Part shown: piece by piece, positions 48,901 to 56,739 of the stretch | Numbering within the stretch: the first letter of the stretch is position 1 | How the letters are laid out: each line of letters starts with the position of its first letter | Source: Hondaea fermentalgiana | Taxonomy: Eukaryota; Sar; Bigyra; Thraustochytrida; Thraustochytriidae | Reading direction: 5' to 3' | Assembly (NCBI GenBank): GCA_014084085.1 | Contig: NPFB01000028.1 | Span: 1-56,739, forward strand | DNA length: 56,739 nt | The notes under the pieces: generated by a model | What the model was told of the DNA's origin: nothing | Seen by the model: the letters and a program-made list of their open reading frames with translations, nothing else | Databases searched by the model: none | Position numbers and translations under genes: made by a program

Positions 48901-49072
48901 TGCAGGTCGCAAGTGAGCGTATGTCGAGTGTTGCATCCTGGATGTCACGTGCTCCCAGGAAACAGGCAAGTTGCGGTGTGGAAGTAGACGAGCAGGATAT
49001 TGATGATATGCAAACTAGCATCATGATCATCGAGCAACACCTAGTTTTACGCACGCAAATAGTTGGAGTCAT
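45917..49072 (-). CDS. GT61-type glycosyltransferase fused to a sulfotransferase
   Basis: Predicted 1051 residues, ATG at 49072. A hydrophobic N-terminal segment (CCSMIMMLVCISSISC) suggests a signal peptide or type II Golgi anchor. Residues about 215-500 resemble GT61/DUF563 glycosyltransferases: PAIIFDLLGWHVGHLIIDVLEAL, RRVTVVKRAGSR, and near 426-452 VCQQGTAAHNAMFMPEGASLVLW. A linker domain of unknown type (about 500-770) follows. Residues about 780-1045 form a Golgi-type sulfotransferase with the PAPS 5'-phosphosulfate loop LHLEKTAGTCFRN (near 785) and the 3'-phosphate motif QRHPVARVISFYYE (near 865). The two activities would add a sugar and then sulfate to a secreted or surface glycan. Thraustochytrids make sulfated, galactose-rich walls and exopolysaccharides, a reasonable but inferred destination. 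One uninterrupted frame carries both domains, so the fusion is not a joining error of gene prediction. Confidence 0.85.
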   Translation of the reverse strand: MTPTICVRKTRCCSMIMMLVCISSISCSSTSTPQLACFLGARDIQDATLDIRSLATCTPEQPMLNTDCWNVSTPQARILCEHFLQQRSKQIDANASWEDPCNAQEHVLRYTDVCSATQDAAAGLSNMLPRTRQFSMQSVDATPSMHRSAICEGCAYDGNQGNGATLIVNDPLGAHVHVDSQIIGTNRWSDFMRTSGLPIFTKAKVVTSSTPMVRCARRVSQPAIIFDLLGWHVGHLIIDVLEALYEAMRDLRDRGKEPLLFIDVADKDNLRLYSGTLMSNLVFGRTRQSTFSLLRHFSNFTIHSKRALDLLPGLTCFDDSVQIQLDVQDTFSVRGPDLSGLAARRQHYSALRSFLTEAEGIRQPAPQARPLATPRRVTVVKRAGSRIVTNFDAVAEAMKQVDNVVVRVVALEKMAFAEQMTLFAQGTDVLVCQQGTAAHNAMFMPEGASLVLWMQPGWCAWHWQFTSQAMVGSQRAVAVCQPPKVAPLQSVEFPVRWGLKSWRQGPWWSKDVSMSVNITLAQHALRLAILAETDESHGAPFLLGSDLREVEPSAFAEEPLGNDQGSECEGDRALPVRPVLAQFDTAVSHPDEPAFVYKAVFEAAFRMPDVQTFPSISKQENFMADSRLCVRLWRSDTCPSRSGQAREAAHEFSCFASDTFNEFASLDFRIEDSSEDSGWVIEAWFESDAAQKEQLVSKRALYQRLMPALAGKFRLSRPVSVGSSSVPVRTLADLQAAVAQDCKGDVNSCACVALARRYGEQLAQSAAVERAGLWPPPLHVPRIETPFVFLHLEKTAGTCFRNILDQVSQADPEVQAFLPCHGGVPCMTFSMSDAPPSSSVIGGHFEFGAWKPLLSPGAQAYCVTIQRHPVARVISFYYERVFPSLQVRLNELPEANLTFVMEQWRGSAFGRWRDEGLSNAGCKMMCGIREYRGFLPEESPYPQSLEAAECTPDLAVRRLEDECLIGMQERWEDTLQVFSYFLPWASAALRQGCPATTHGSNRRAVVFETIETLSDTARRVIEEHNQCDLALYARAQEKFERQLGVVQSLGS

Positions 49073-49673
49073 TGTGCTTTTCTTGATGAAAAAGTCAGCT
49101 TGACAAATCCTTTAAAGTCCCTTTTCGTATCTGTGCTGCCTCGAGACGTTGTCGTTGGTCTCTCGACTTGGGCACCTGCTCCGGAGCGACAGCTAAACCA
49201 AACTCAGCTAGGAGGGCACCGAACTTGCTCGGCGCTCCTTAGACGAGCGTCCCGTAGTAGACTCAGTTGTGGTGCTCCGCTCTCTCACTGATGGTGCGGC
49301 CACGCACGCGAGTATCCGTGGCGTGCCGCGGCGGCGTCCAAGTCATTCTACGTAACAACTAGTTACCTGCAGCTAGCAAGGTCGGCGAAAAAAGAAGAAC
49401 GCTGGGCATCGATGGCGATTAATCCCAGGGACCTCAATTCAGATTGCGTCGGAGGCACCCGAATCCATTCGGTGGCGCTGCTGCGAGTCACGCTGGTGCT
49501 GCTGGTGCTGCTGCTGCTGCTCCACACAGGTTTCTCGGCAAAACGCAACACACGAGCGAGAGAACAGCAAGCACGAATCGAACAGAGCAGCAGAGCGGAG
49601 CAGACAGCAGGTGCAGAGGACAGAGGCCGCAGAGCGAAGCCAAGCGCCGAGCGCAGAAATCGTAGAAGGAAAG
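49073..49673. other. Divergent promoter region, GT61/sulfotransferase and TOM5-like genes
   Basis: Outward-reading genes flank it. A CTG/GCTG repeat at about 49495-49522 yields a Leu-rich chance frame. Purine-rich sequence just before 49674 is the likely leader of the small gene. Confidence 0.55.
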
Positions 49674-49811
49674 ATGATGATGCAGCAGCCTGAGATCAAC
49701 TACGCCGCCGTGCGCCAGGACCTCAAGGTCAAGGCCGGCATCTTCTTCACGTACCTGGCCATCGTGCGCGCTGTGCCGCTCGTGATCGAAGCTGTCACCG
49801 GCAAGAACTAA
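49674..49811 (+). CDS. TOM5: TOM5-like small mitochondrial import subunit
   Basis: Predicted 45 residues (MMMQQPEINYAAVRQDL, then KVKAGIFFTYLAIVRAVPLVIEAV). Three consecutive ATG codons begin at 49674; upstream in-frame sequence opens only from GTG. A single membrane helix sits at the C-terminal half. The pattern R-x-D-x-x-x-x-x-x-x-F-x-x-Y-x-x-x-x-R-x-x-P matches the TOM5 family, whose human member has [23 protein letters not shown] at the same place. TOM5 is a tail-anchored subunit of the outer-membrane translocase that helps assemble and stabilise the TOM40 pore. Other tiny tail-anchored proteins are possible, but the Arg-x-x-Pro after the helix start is distinctive. Confidence 0.75.
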   Translation: MMMQQPEINYAAVRQDLKVKAGIFFTYLAIVRAVPLVIEAVTGKN

Positions 49812-50082
49812 GGGTCGCGGCTGCTCCCCAAACCAAGGGCCAAAGGTGGTCAGCGCGCCTTGTTCTCGACGCCGTGCAAATCGGCGCGAGTCAGAGTTTT
49901 CCATGAGAGCTAGCTAGCTTGCACTGCCTCGTCGCGAGCTAGAAGATTGCTTGTAGATGCGGCACACGTAGCACGCGCATCTGCCCGCCAAGACGCTTCG
50001 TAGTGCCAACTCATAAGAAAAACAACAACAACATAAAAACATAAAAAACAAAAACTCAGGAAAACGTAGAATATCATCATCC

Positions 50083-53000
50083 TCAGACCGCGTGGCGGAA
50101 AATTGTCCCGCGATTATCATAACGTAAGCCCCTGTTTGTATTTGTTCCAAGACAAGTCAACACATACATTTTCATGCAAAAGCGCTCCCGCTCCTGCTCG
50201 CTCGTAAAATAGAGATTCCGCGTGACCACCAGCGGCCGCGAGCGAATCGAGCACGAGGCCTGAGGGGAACGCTCAAACGTGAAGAGAGCGCGTACACTGT
50301 CGGCCTTGGACAATGCCTCTGGAAACCATTGCAGCGCTAGCATCTGCGAAAAGGAAACTTCCCACAGGCGCCATACGCGGAAGTCGAGCGATATGAGCCG
50401 GTGACGCTCGGCGTCGATGACAAAAAGCTCTCTTGCGGCAGTCTGCGAAGTCGGCGACAATTCTGTAGGCGTCTCGATTTCGATTGCTTCCCCGAATGAT
50501 GGCTCTACCTCAGCGCTTGAGAGAGTCCTAGCGGCATCTGTCGGAGCGGGCGTGCCATGCTTTGTGGCGCCGAGATCGAAAGGCAGAATGGTGCAACAAT
50601 CCTCGGGTCGCCGCCGGTCATGTCGACCAACTACAAAGGCAGAGAACCTCTTTTGACTCTGTGCAAAGAGTTCTGGGAGCTCAATCGCGCCGGCATCTCG
50701 CTCCATGGCAGATTCCAGCAATGTGTCACGTGGTCCAGCCGTATCGTGCAAGAGATCAAGCGCATCTTGATCTCGTAGGTCCAGACCATTAATGTCCACT
50801 TGCGGACCAGCCTGAAGTGCAGCAAGCAACGCGCTTCCTTTGAAAACTGCCAACTTGGAACGCAGAACAGCATCTCGGTCCAGCATGCGTCTGACTTGGC
50901 GGTTGCGCTTGTCGCGAAGGCGTGACTCGAAACGAGCAATGAGACGCACGTCTTTGGAAATAGCGTCCTCAAGGAGAACTTCCAGGCCTCGACGAGAATA
51001 TATCGTTTGACTTGCTGCAAGGAAAAGTCTATTCTTCACGCTGAGACGTTCCCTCTCCGTCGCCCGTGGGTCAATGTACATGCGAAGGAGCTCGCGGGCT
51101 TGGGGCTCAATCAGTCCACGTGCGCGAAGGTCGCGGAGAATGGAATCAGTTTTATATTCAACGACGCGATGCGCCTGCTCAGCAACATTGCGAGGCGGGA
51201 AAGCCAGTTCCCAATCCGCTGGAAAGTAGCCGTACTGACGTTTGAGAGCAAAGGTCTCGTAGAGACGGAGCGATTGCACGAAGGTAATCACGAATACACT
51301 GAGGATGCACGCAAAGGTAATACTTTGCAGCGAATACGACTGCGTTAACAGAGAGCTCACGCCCGCGTGAGGAAAAGAACCGGAGCGTACATTGTGCATT
51401 TCCATGCAAGCGTAGCCGAAGACGACGAGTCGCAGAAATAGCGACGCGAGAGAGGCAGTGCTTGTTATGGCTCGGTCAGCCCGAATGACACCCGAGACAA
51501 CGCCGCAGAGGTAGAACGACACATGAAGTACGTTGGCAAAGAGAGAGAAAACGAGCAAGAGCGTGGAGAACTGCCCTGTGGTCTTGCGTGCATCAAAGGT
51601 GCTGAGGAGGGCACCAATGCACAGCATGGCCATATCCATGAGCAGCAGACCGCCGAAGGCCATTTTCCAAATTGCGTTTGTGACTTTGACAAGCCAGGAA
51701 CGCTGAATGGTCAAGGCGCGGAGCCATGCCAAAAAAGCGCGCCGCTCGCTGTAGGCCCAGACGCCGGCAGAGACGATGAACCACGCGGGCGAGACTGCAA
51801 AGAGAATAAAGCCCAGGTACTTGAAGTCCGCCACGACGACAATCACGACAGCAGCCGCGAGCGGGACGGCGAGGCCGCAAAAGGCCCACAGAGCAATGTT
51901 GGGCAATGCGTAAAGTCTCCTTGCTGGAGTCACGCCAACCACAAGTTTCGCAGCGTAAAAGGTGAGGCACAAGGTTGGCATGGTCACGACGATGAGCAAG
52001 ACCCAGCCGATGTTATCGGGCGATTGGGTCAAGGCGGCGCAGGCCGTGATGGCGGGGACTGCCACGCAAAGTGCCAGATTCAAGTTCATGCGCCGGAGCA
52101 AGATCGATATGGTCGTTTGGTCATGGTAGAACACGCTCTTGGTGACGACGCCCTCCCCGATGGAAAAGTAAGGATAGTCTCCGATTGTTTCCAGAGGCCA
52201 GCGATATCGAAGACAAAGCCACACGCATTCGAGTTCGTCTGCAATGTACTGCCGCACATCCGCTTGTGAAACGCGGGCGCTTCGCTGTGATGATAAAGAG
52301 CTCAGTAAGAGATGTGTTCCGGCGAAAAAGGCAGGGATGACGTAGCCCGTCACGCGCATTGCGGTTTGGACGCGTTCATGACTCCATTCAAGCGGCGGTG
52401 GCATGCGATCCCTAAGATTGATGACAGTGGTAATGCAGAGCGCTAGAGGCAAAAGGCAAGCCAGCCAAAGGCAGAAAAGCTCCCAAAGTATCCACTTGGG
52501 AACGCGTGTTTCGGCTGCAATCACGAGCGAAGCGAGATTGATGCGGCCAGGAGTATCCTGTTCAATGATTTCATCAGGCGCTTCCCATGCGCTACCCTGC
52601 CCTGAGCGAATTTGCTGGGATACTTGGCGCTGCTGCGTGTGGTGAGCAAGCGGAGTATCGCGTTGTTGTGGATCATCCCCCGGGCTTTCTGCGCTATAAA
52701 ACCTCGTCATACGAATACCGTGTTCACTTCGAACGGCGTGGGCAGCGCCACTGTATGTTTCTATGTTGCGTTCCCGATGAGCTCGCCTCTGCAAATTGCG
52801 CCAGAGGCTGCGCAGGAATCGCTTTCGCGAGTGAGCGGTTGGCCAGGCTCGCATGACCGATCGCAATGCACGAAACGTGACCCATGCGAGGTAGAGGAGC
52901 GGCGGGGCGCCAAGGAAGATGGATGTGACGACAATCGACTCTTTGGCTGACAATGAAAACGAGAGATCAATGTCTTTGACGTAGCCGAGAGGGAGCATGA

Positions 53001-53547
53001 TTGCGCAGGGAAGAGCGGCAAAGACAATGAGAATGGCAGCTCTGATGATCTCCGCCTTCCAGCATGTGAGGCGACCTCGGGCGGTTCGCCCACAGCATGA
53101 TATCGTGTGTAGATTTTGCAAATTCTCGTCGCGTTGCTTGCGCAGGAAAGCTGCATAAACGCCTTCGAGCTGCAGTCGCAGCGCAAAGGCTTGCGCTTGG
53201 TTGTGGGAAGCAAAGATGGCCTCGGCGAGGTCGCGCACTATCTTGATTCGATTCTTTTCCGCAAGATCAAAGCTCCTTGAAGCGAGTTGGACTTGTGTGA
53301 CTCCGAGAAAATTAATCGTTGGAAGGCCAAGCACCGTGAAGAGCAAAAGGGCTACATGAAATGGGCTTTGGACTTGGAGTGCGATCGCTGCTGGGATGAA
53401 GACGGTCAAGGGCAAAAAGCATCCACAGAACCAGCCAAGGAAGAGCATGAGAGATACGCCTGGTGAGTAGTGCCATCGCAGGCAGAGCTTGGGACGTGGT
53501 CTTGGCGCGAGTTCCTTCAAGTTGTCAGGGCCCCGTAACGTTGACAT
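50083..53547 (-). CDS. Large multi-membrane-span protein, family unknown
   Basis: Predicted 1154 residues from the ATG at 53547 (MSTLRGPDNLKEL); a ten-codon extension begins at TTG. I count about 14 hydrophobic segments between residues 25 and 750. They recur as hairpins in which the first helix contains LP or VP (CFLPLTVFIPAAIAL; FAALPCAIMLPLGY; CLLPLALCITTVI; CVAVPAITACAAL; GLAVPLAAAVVIVVV) and the second carries a mid-helix Pro or Gly-Pro (LGLPTINFLG; LGAPPLLYLAW; VIPAFFAG; VTMPTLCLTFY; VSPAWFIVSAG). This suggests about five copies of a divergent two-helix unit. The soluble C-terminal 400 residues include helical Arg-rich parts and, at the end, a segment resembling a PH-like fold (LFVIDAERHRLISLD, then LYFTSEQERERFCMKMYVL). 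No family is recognised. Transporter, channel or membrane scaffold are all possible. Confidence 0.8.
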   Translation of the reverse strand: MSTLRGPDNLKELAPRPRPKLCLRWHYSPGVSLMLFLGWFCGCFLPLTVFIPAAIALQVQSPFHVALLLFTVLGLPTINFLGVTQVQLASRSFDLAEKNRIKIVRDLAEAIFASHNQAQAFALRLQLEGVYAAFLRKQRDENLQNLHTISCCGRTARGRLTCWKAEIIRAAILIVFAALPCAIMLPLGYVKDIDLSFSLSAKESIVVTSIFLGAPPLLYLAWVTFRALRSVMRAWPTAHSRKRFLRSLWRNLQRRAHRERNIETYSGAAHAVRSEHGIRMTRFYSAESPGDDPQQRDTPLAHHTQQRQVSQQIRSGQGSAWEAPDEIIEQDTPGRINLASLVIAAETRVPKWILWELFCLWLACLLPLALCITTVINLRDRMPPPLEWSHERVQTAMRVTGYVIPAFFAGTHLLLSSLSSQRSARVSQADVRQYIADELECVWLCLRYRWPLETIGDYPYFSIGEGVVTKSVFYHDQTTISILLRRMNLNLALCVAVPAITACAALTQSPDNIGWVLLIVVTMPTLCLTFYAAKLVVGVTPARRLYALPNIALWAFCGLAVPLAAAVVIVVVADFKYLGFILFAVSPAWFIVSAGVWAYSERRAFLAWLRALTIQRSWLVKVTNAIWKMAFGGLLLMDMAMLCIGALLSTFDARKTTGQFSTLLLVFSLFANVLHVSFYLCGVVSGVIRADRAITSTASLASLFLRLVVFGYACMEMHNVRSGSFPHAGVSSLLTQSYSLQSITFACILSVFVITFVQSLRLYETFALKRQYGYFPADWELAFPPRNVAEQAHRVVEYKTDSILRDLRARGLIEPQARELLRMYIDPRATERERLSVKNRLFLAASQTIYSRRGLEVLLEDAISKDVRLIARFESRLRDKRNRQVRRMLDRDAVLRSKLAVFKGSALLAALQAGPQVDINGLDLRDQDALDLLHDTAGPRDTLLESAMERDAGAIELPELFAQSQKRFSAFVVGRHDRRRPEDCCTILPFDLGATKHGTPAPTDAARTLSSAEVEPSFGEAIEIETPTELSPTSQTAARELFVIDAERHRLISLDFRVWRLWEVSFSQMLALQWFPEALSKADSVRALFTFERSPQASCSIRSRPLVVTRNLYFTSEQERERFCMKMYVLTCLGTNTNRGLRYDNRGTIFRHAV

Positions 53548-53824
53548 TGATCGATCGATGAAGCTGCTGCTGGTCAACCAACCTCTCCCGATTGGTTGAC
53601 GTCTCGCCTTCCGACTTGTTGCGTTGGCGGTGGCGGTTCAAGGATCGGGAAGACAGGAAGGGTAAAGGCGTGCGCGAAGATGTCCTCACCCGTTACGGGG
53701 CGCGAGCATCATGAGCTCGGCCGCTCAAGCTAACTTGGCTTGGCGCGAAGAGATCGATCGATCAATCGGTAAATGAGAGGATAAAAAAAAAAGGCCTTAC
53801 GTTAGAGCTAACCGTGACAGTAAG

Positions 53825-55399
53825 TCATACGTCCGAAATTTCAATGGAAGATGCAGCGCGCAAGGCCTGCGGCCTGACAGCAGGCGCGGCGACGGAACGC
53901 GTCCAGCGACGCATGGCCTCGAACTCTACTTTGCGCGCGTGACGCATCTGTGCAGTGTCGCCCTCATGAGAAAACATCAGGTCGACGTGATGGCCGCCCG
54001 TGTCCATGTTGACCACTTGCAGGTCTCGACGACGTTGCTCCTCTGAAGATAGAATGCCGTCCAAGGTGACGATGGATCCGCTGCTCCATGGGTCTGCGAG
54101 ACCATTAGAAAATACTACATTGGACACGGTTTCCAGCATCATGCGCTCATTACCATAGCGACGACGCACAAGAGTTTCATCCGGCGTCTGGTTGTAATAG
54201 CGCTGACAGGCCTCTTTGACAGACTCGGCTGGATTGGGGTAGTCAAAAAACATGTCCGAAGTGCCGGTCATGGTCATGTAGAACTCTTCTGGAAATTGCT
54301 CAGAGCAGTACTGGTGGCTCCAAAGAGGTCCGGAGAATCTGTCGCCAGTCTCCACGGTCCTTGGGACGTCGAGGCAGGATTCGCGCTTGGACGCATTGGC
54401 GAAAAAGGCCGCAGCCTCGAGCAAGCCTTTGACTGCGTCGCCGTCCGTCATTGACGCATACTCTGCGCCGGCATCACAGGCTGCGCGAATGGGAAACGCA
54501 GGAAGCAGGACACTCGCGTCGCCAGTGAGGTATGAGCTCGGGTACGGAAAGTTGCCCATGGCCATGATTGAGAAGGCGTTGGCGATGAAGAGCGCCACAT
54601 CGGTGCGTGTTTGCGGAGTTTCGCAAAGTCTACCAAGTTGCTGGATGCTTTCGAGAGAGTGTTTGTCACTGAGAAGCTGCGCAAATCCCTGACGAACCCA
54701 GTTTGCGCAATCTTGGCCGGCGGTGTGTGTGACGACGCGCCAATAGGCGTTGCCGCCGTCGTTGTAAAAGTCGAGTCCCTGTCCGCGAAAGGCCAGTACA
54801 GGAGCACTCGCAGCGATGGCGCCGGAGATGAGTGCGGGATACTGCATCCTGAAGAAGAGGGCGAGCATTCCGCCATATGAACCTCCGATGGCGACAGTTT
54901 TGGATGACCAGGCCGAATGGTTGCTCTGGAAAGAGTATAAGAGCGTGGCGAAATCGCTGAGTGCTTGCTCGTGCGTGAGGTAGTCGAGGCGTTCGTTGTT
55001 ACCGATCTTGCTTGCGCCGTAGTAGCGGTGTTCGGCGAAGATGATGGCTGCATTCAAGGCTGGAGCCGACTCCCAGATGAGTCCTGTGGCGTTCACGTAG
55101 AGCTCGACATCAGCCTCGTTGCCATTGTAGAAAAGAATTGGGTATCCGTCACCTTTCCAGTGGTCAAGATTGACAAAGAAGCGCTGCGCAAAGCGTTCAT
55201 CGTGTCCTGCCTTTTCTTGCAAGGATCCGAAGTGGTCTACCTTGTTGTAGAACCAGCCTTGCTTTACGTGTTTGATGGGTTCGAAGCCCGTTGCAAGTGG
55301 GTCGAAAGCTGCGCTGGAGGGCGCCCAGCTCGCAGCCGCTAGCAAGCTTGCTAGCAAGAGTGGCAGCAGGCGTGCGGTTCGAAGCGTGGGCGACGGCAT
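53825..55399 (-). CDS. Secreted/lysosomal serine peptidase S28 (Pro-X carboxypeptidase / DPP2 type)
   Basis: Predicted 524 residues from the ATG at 55399. A clear signal peptide follows (ARLLPLLLASLLAAASWAPSSA). The mature part begins QGWFYNKVDHFG, the standard S28 opening, then NLDHWKGDGYPILFYNGNEADV. The catalytic triad is visible: Ser in GGSYGGMLALF (about residue 172), Asp in FSNGLADPWSSGS (about 434) and His in TGGHHVDLMF (about 469). Oxyanion-side motif AEHRYYG is present. Family enzymes cleave after proline, from the C-terminus (PRCP) or as dipeptidyl peptidase (DPP2), in lysosomes or outside the cell. Choosing between them needs a tree. It lies in tandem with the multi-span gene, 277 nt apart. 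Confidence 0.95.
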   Translation of the reverse strand: MPSPTLRTARLLPLLLASLLAAASWAPSSAAFDPLATGFEPIKHVKQGWFYNKVDHFGSLQEKAGHDERFAQRFFVNLDHWKGDGYPILFYNGNEADVELYVNATGLIWESAPALNAAIIFAEHRYYGASKIGNNERLDYLTHEQALSDFATLLYSFQSNHSAWSSKTVAIGGSYGGMLALFFRMQYPALISGAIAASAPVLAFRGQGLDFYNDGGNAYWRVVTHTAGQDCANWVRQGFAQLLSDKHSLESIQQLGRLCETPQTRTDVALFIANAFSIMAMGNFPYPSSYLTGDASVLLPAFPIRAACDAGAEYASMTDGDAVKGLLEAAAFFANASKRESCLDVPRTVETGDRFSGPLWSHQYCSEQFPEEFYMTMTGTSDMFFDYPNPAESVKEACQRYYNQTPDETLVRRRYGNERMMLETVSNVVFSNGLADPWSSGSIVTLDGILSSEEQRRRDLQVVNMDTGGHHVDLMFSHEGDTAQMRHARKVEFEAMRRWTRSVAAPAVRPQALRAASSIEISDV

Positions 55400-56739
55400 G
55401 CTCTTACTCGCAGTCAACCGCCTTAACGTTGAGCCTCCCGGCCCTGCTTCTTGCACGCCTGGTTCGTGCAGTGAAGAGAGAAGCGGTGCGGCGCCGTCTT
55501 GACTGGTTCGATCAAGACTGCGCTTGCTCTGCCCAAGCCTGCGCTTGCGCGCTTGCTCGCTCGCAAGGTCAGGCGCCTCGTGAGCTTCTGGGCTTCATTT
55601 GCCAGCGTCTCTTTGCATTCTTTGCATTGGATTCTTTGAGGGGGGGGGGGGAGAAAAGAATAGATAAGAAAGAAAGATAGTCCCAGCCTACTCATTGTAT
55701 TGGCTGAGTCTTTCCATAGCCACACATCAACTTGAAGGCATGCAAACATCAGCCAGGCGTGCAGACATCCGCTGCCGGCGCGACGAATGAACCATCCCTC
55801 TACTCACTCCGCTCTGCACCTGTCTGCAGCTAGGCTGGCAACAGTTAGTTTTCATCTCATCTCCCTCATCTCATCACCAGCGGCAAGGTGGTGGCGACGA
55901 GCGTGGCATGCATGGCCTGCCGACGTGACGAATGATGGATGACACACTCACTCACCACTCCCATCCCGACTTTGTTTGGCCGAAACACCGCGCGTGCATC
56001 CCAAAAAACCGACCGCGAGGTCGTTCGTTCCGAGCACCGCAGTGCGTCGAACCGCAATGGGCTAATTGCCAGGCGAATCGCCACACCACGGACCGCGGCT
56101 GCGGCTCTCACATCAGTCTGCGATGACGCCGGCGCCGCTCTTTGTCGCACGATAGATCGATCTAGTACTCTCTCGCCGTTGCATGCATTCATTCACCCTG
56201 GCTGGCACATCAAACCCGTCGATCAGATCAATCGATCGGTCCATCACCCAGACTTCGGCCGCGGGTGCGTGTGTGTGTGCGAAACGAAAACGAAAAGAAC
56301 GTCCGGAGAGTGCGTGAGTGAGCGGTGGCTGCTCTCTGCTTTGCTTTGCTTTGCAAACTTTGCTGTGCGCTTTGTTTTCATCATCCATGGCATCCTCGGC
56401 CACCGATCGATTTTCGCGCGTTTACGCCGGCCCCTCTCTTGTCCTCCTCCCTCCCGCCTCCGGCTCGGAAGCGCTCGGAGCCGCGCGGCCATACCTCGAG
56501 CGGCAGCGGCGCTCCCGGCGAGGGAAGCGCGGTCAGGGAGGGGAAGGAAGGAAGGAAGGAAGGAAGGAAGGAAGGGGAGAGAGAGACACGCGGAGAGCAA
56601 GGAGGCAGGCAGGCAGCAGCGAAGGTGCGAACGAGGGCGAGCGCGTGTCCATTCTCGCCCTTCCCCCCTCCCTCCCTCGCGCCCGACGCCCACGGAGGGC
56701 GGCCGGCCGGCCGGCCAGCCCTGCTGCCGCCGCGGAGCT
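55400..56739. other. Upstream flank of the S28 peptidase gene to the window end
   Basis: No gene is supported in 1340 bases. Features are a G-run near 55637-55650, short GATC/ATCGAT words near 56150-56240, a (GGAA)n array near 56540-56578 and a GGCC run near 56700-56716. The GC- and purine-rich end resembles promoter or leader DNA of a gene beyond the window. Confidence 0.5.
56540..56578 (+). repeat. GGAA tetranucleotide repeat
   Basis: About nine GGAA units in the purine-rich flank at the right end of the window. Confidence 0.85.

Noticed and set aside
49412..49693. Leu-rich signal-like frame upstream of the TOM5-like gene
   Set aside because: The Leu run comes from a CTG repeat, the rest is Arg/Glu low complexity, and it overlaps the small gene in another frame.
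1..56739. tRNA, rRNA or transposon genes
   Set aside because: Looked for T-arm-like GTTCGA words, rRNA-like stretches and transposase or reverse-transcriptase motifs by eye and found none that hold up. A covariance-model search would be needed to exclude small RNAs.

Overview
This window looks like nuclear DNA of a flagellate-forming stramenopile, most probably a labyrinthulomycete (thraustochytrid). I infer this from eukaryote-only gene families, GC-rich and intron-poor genes packed at about one per 2.5 kb, an EsV-1-7-type cysteine-repeat protein (a family best known in stramenopiles), and several cilium/basal-body genes. The species is not proven by anything in the sequence. Starts were set at the best ATG, because open frames often run upstream through GTG/TTG codons. 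Three genes are clearly spliced, all with phase-0 introns (66, 139 and 204 nt).

Layout, left to right: an RPGRIP1/RPGRIP1L-like giant with a long EF-hand array (922-9435, +); a Cys-repeat/AT-hook protein (10807-13005, +); a BBOF1-like basal-body coiled coil (13396-14964, +); a disordered protein of unknown role (15430-17328, +); mitochondrial-type aldehyde dehydrogenase (17551-19086, -); spliced multidomain monothiol glutaredoxin of PICOT/GRXS17 type (19440-21044, -); coronin (21687-23036, -); a RING-CH membrane E3 (24187-25038, -); MON1 (25691-27583, +); a spliced LC8-type dynein light chain (27913-28332, -); CSN1 (28843-30378, +); an STPG/SHIPPO-repeat protein (30653-32443, -); a K+-type six-TM channel with a cyclic-nucleotide-binding domain (33367-36183, +); an NPPF-motif methyltransferase-like protein (36413-37603, -); importin alpha (38388-40028, +); a Ubl/RING-CH membrane protein (41090-42310, -); a 100-N assembly gap (43166-43265); a spliced F-box-like/prolyl-hydroxylase fusion (43347-45627, +); a GT61/sulfotransferase fusion (45917-49072, -); a 45-residue TOM5-like protein (49674-49811, +); a 14-TM protein of unknown family (50083-53547, -); and a secreted S28 serine peptidase (53825-55399, -).

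The genes do not form one pathway. Shared themes are cilium/basal body (RPGRIP1L-like, BBOF1, LC8, STPG), ubiquitin and cullin control (two RING-CH E3 candidates, CSN1, F-box-like/PHD fusion) and endomembrane or secretory work (MON1, GT61/sulfotransferase, S28 peptidase). Many neighbours are divergent or convergent pairs. Intergenic DNA is rich in simple repeats and carries two copies of an unusual 28-bp inverted-repeat element. The most novel items are the F-box-like/PHD fusion, the GT61/sulfotransferase fusion, the EF-hand-expanded RPGRIP1L-like protein and the palindromic promoter-region element.
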